Source of the DNA: an uncultured Sphingobacteriales bacterium | GTDB taxonomy: Bacteria > Bacteroidota > Bacteroidia > Chitinophagales > Chitinophagaceae | Length of the DNA stretch: 64,000 nt | NCBI GenBank assembly: GCA_937991535.1 | Contig: CALKHN010000005.1 | Coordinates: 1-64,000 of the forward strand | Direction of reading: 5' to 3' | Shown here: one piece after another, positions 62,549 through 64,000 of the stretch | Layout of the letters: each line of letters begins with the position of its first letter | Position numbering within the stretch: the stretch's first letter is position 1 | Notes under the pieces: generated by a model | The model's database searches: none | Told to the model about the DNA's origin: nothing | The model's input: only the letters and a program-made list of their open reading frames with translations | Position numbers and translations under genes: made by a program

Positions 62549-63640
62549 ATGCAAAAAACCGACAGGCGCAGTATACTATCCGTTATCATTCTTATATGCA
62601 TAGCCCTGGCTATGCGTTTGTATGCTTCCGGTGCCGGAACGGTTGAATCATCCTATACTTCCGGCATATATCCTTATATCAGTTCTTTTTTAAGAAGGCT
62701 TTGGGGTTCCGTGCCCTTTAGCGTGGGCGATGTATTGTATGGCTTTCTTTTTTTCTTTGCTTTGTGGAAAGGAGCGCAACGGTTAAGCAGATTACGAAAG
62801 GAAAAACTACCGCGGTTTCGCCCAAAAATAACCTGGCTAAAAACCTTCAACTTCTTTTTGCTGGTCTATATTATTTTTAATGTATTGTGGGGATTGAATT
62901 ATGACCGCAAAGGAATTCATTATCAGATGAACTTCCAGCGTGAAGCATATTCAAAAGAAGATGTAATAAACATAAATAACGTATTGCTGCAGCAGGTAAA
63001 TATCTCCAAGGAAGCATTACTGCGTCAGGGCATATCGTATCCATCAACCAAAGACCTGCTTATACAAACAAATCATGCTTTTGCAGCGGCCTCCAAAAAA
63101 TATCCTTTTTTGAGCTATTCAAATCCTTCGGTAAAGCCATCTCTTTTTAATTTCATAGGAAATTATTTTGGATTTTCGGGTTACTACAATCCTTTTACAG
63201 GCGAAGCGCAGGTCAATACTGATATTCCGCCATTTCTTCAGCCCTATGTTAACTGTCATGAAATATCGCACCAGTTAGGTTATGCAAAAGAAAACGAAGC
63301 CAATTTTGCCGGATATATAGTGGCTACAGCATCAGGAGACTCTCTTTTTATGTATTCAGCCTATTTTGATCTTTTCCTGTATGCCAACCGCAACCTGTAC
63401 AGAACAGACTCTGTTGCAGCAAAGAAATTTTCAGCATTGCTGCATCCGGGCGTCAAAAAAGATATAGAAACGCTTAAGGCCTATTATAAAAAATATGAAA
63501 ATCCCGCTGAACCGGTATTCAGATGGGCATACGGAAAATACCTTGAGGCCAATGATCAGCCACTGGGCATGACCACCTACAGTGAAGTGGTTGCCGACGT
63601 AATTGCATGGCATAAAAAATACGGGCAGCCGGGAGGGTAG
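62549..63640 (+). CDS. DUF3810 membrane protein with HExxH zincin-like motif
   Basis: A 363-residue protein with three hydrophobic segments (SILSVIILICIALAMRLY, VGDVLYGFLFFFALW and FNFFLLVYIIFNVLWGL), then a soluble part. It contains NCHEISHQLGYAKENEANFAGYI: an HExxH zinc motif followed by a downstream glutamate, as in membrane-anchored metallopeptidases. DUF3810 is uncharacterised; the motif suggests a zinc peptidase facing outward. It starts at the ATG at 62549. Confidence 0.85.
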   Translation: MQKTDRRSILSVIILICIALAMRLYASGAGTVESSYTSGIYPYISSFLRRLWGSVPFSVGDVLYGFLFFFALWKGAQRLSRLRKEKLPRFRPKITWLKTFNFFLLVYIIFNVLWGLNYDRKGIHYQMNFQREAYSKEDVININNVLLQQVNISKEALLRQGISYPSTKDLLIQTNHAFAAASKKYPFLSYSNPSVKPSLFNFIGNYFGFSGYYNPFTGEAQVNTDIPPFLQPYVNCHEISHQLGYAKENEANFAGYIVATASGDSLFMYSAYFDLFLYANRNLYRTDSVAAKKFSALLHPGVKKDIETLKAYYKKYENPAEPVFRWAYGKYLEANDQPLGMTTYSEVVADVIAWHKKYGQPGG

Positions 63641-64000
63641 AAATGGTAGCAATCGGATTTTAGAATATTTGCCGGTAAATTAGGGTTACAGCCTGTGCGA
63701 ACAAAGCGCCTGATAACACAAATGTTAAGTGGTCAAAAAGAAGCAGTTGAATTAATAGAAAGTTCCTGTTTGCCCGCTGAAATGAAACTGGCCTATATAG
63801 ATAAATACCAGGAAAGATTGCGCCGGCTGAAATGACCGGGCAAACGAAAAGGAGGTAATAAATCCGCGGCGATATCCCAGCGTTTATGCGCCAACAAAAA
63901 AGCCGGTTATACTCCCGAAGTAATAATTTTATACTAATATTGCTTCAGAAGCATCCTGGAACCAGCGCGAACCACATGCACATTTTTCCGCGCTTCCTTC
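63641..64000. other. Right-edge stretch with one short candidate gene
   Basis: Apart from the 37-residue frame at 63722-63835 no gene is visible. The last 165 bases show no open frame or structure that I can name; a gene may begin beyond the window. Confidence 0.35.
63722..63835 (+). CDS. Possible small charged protein (37 residues)
   Basis: ATG to TGA encodes a compact, helix-prone protein (LSGQKEAVELIESSCLP, then MKLAYIDKYQERLRRLK). Charged heptad-like spacing supports a real small protein, but no promoter, family or ribosome site confirms it. Confidence 0.3.
   Translation: MLSGQKEAVELIESSCLPAEMKLAYIDKYQERLRRLK

Overview
The window reads as chromosomal DNA from a Bacteroidota bacterium, most likely family Chitinophagaceae. 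The support is mixed. Promoters match the Bacteroidota -7 element TAnnTTTG with TTTG/TTG about 17-20 bases upstream, for example in front of the SRP RNA, rpsL-rpsG and fusA. Two type IX secretion components are present (a PorW/SprE-like protein and a DUF5103/T9SS plug protein). Several families typical of the phylum also occur (DUF2490, DUF4142, DUF3810, short HMA-AraC regulators, bactofilin). The family-level placement is inference.

Layout. 1-4300: an RND efflux operon on the minus strand whose adaptor gene carries a one-base frameshift. 4400-6160: a lipoprotein and a small membrane protein. 6450-10530: a copper-handling cluster with CopA, two divergent paralogous regulators that join an HMA metal-binding domain to an AraC DNA-binding domain, and an HMA chaperone. 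10960-11171: tRNA-Leu(UAA) and tRNA-Gly(GCC). 11240-17020: a glycosyltransferase, an orphan histidine kinase, dnaJ, grpE and an rRNA methyltransferase. 17232-23384: a giant alpha-2-macroglobulin-like protein with a CSEQ thioester motif. 23750-27633: a PQQ dehydrogenase/cytochrome c lipoprotein, an amidohydrolase and a membrane protein. 27766-33235: fusA, an NDH-2-type dehydrogenase, a DUF2490 protein, rpsG and rpsL; this is a str operon broken open by an oppositely oriented gene. 33516-39752: ilvE, an XTP/dITP pyrophosphatase, an ECF sigma factor with a putative anti-sigma factor, a thioesterase, and purE/purK separated by two kinds of tandem repeat.

40185-46843: an L,D-transpeptidase joined to a TonB C-terminal domain, an ABC ATPase, a TolC-like protein and an M16 peptidase. 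46918-51453: a Uma2 protein, a tiny membrane protein with an ABC ATPase, an FtsX-type permease and the T9SS plug gene; this stretch holds two inverted copies of a miniature element (MITE). 51483-55801: SRP RNA, transaldolase, a MATE exporter, a DUF4142 protein, a small membrane protein and a DUF218 protein. 55888-63640: a class A penicillin-binding protein, PorW/SprE, a small coiled-coil membrane protein paired with bactofilin, and a DUF3810 protein.

The most notable observation is the MITE at 50047-50160. It has 21-base terminal inverted repeats (19 of 21 matching) and an exact 9-base target duplication. It landed on the first three codons of the T9SS plug gene, so that gene now has two in-frame ATG-TAC-AAA starts 123 bases apart. 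Other items of interest are the HMA-AraC regulator pair, the YkuD-TonB fusion, a purK stop codon supplied by a microsatellite, and an M23-peptidase-like leader protein next to bactofilin that lacks the peptidase domain.
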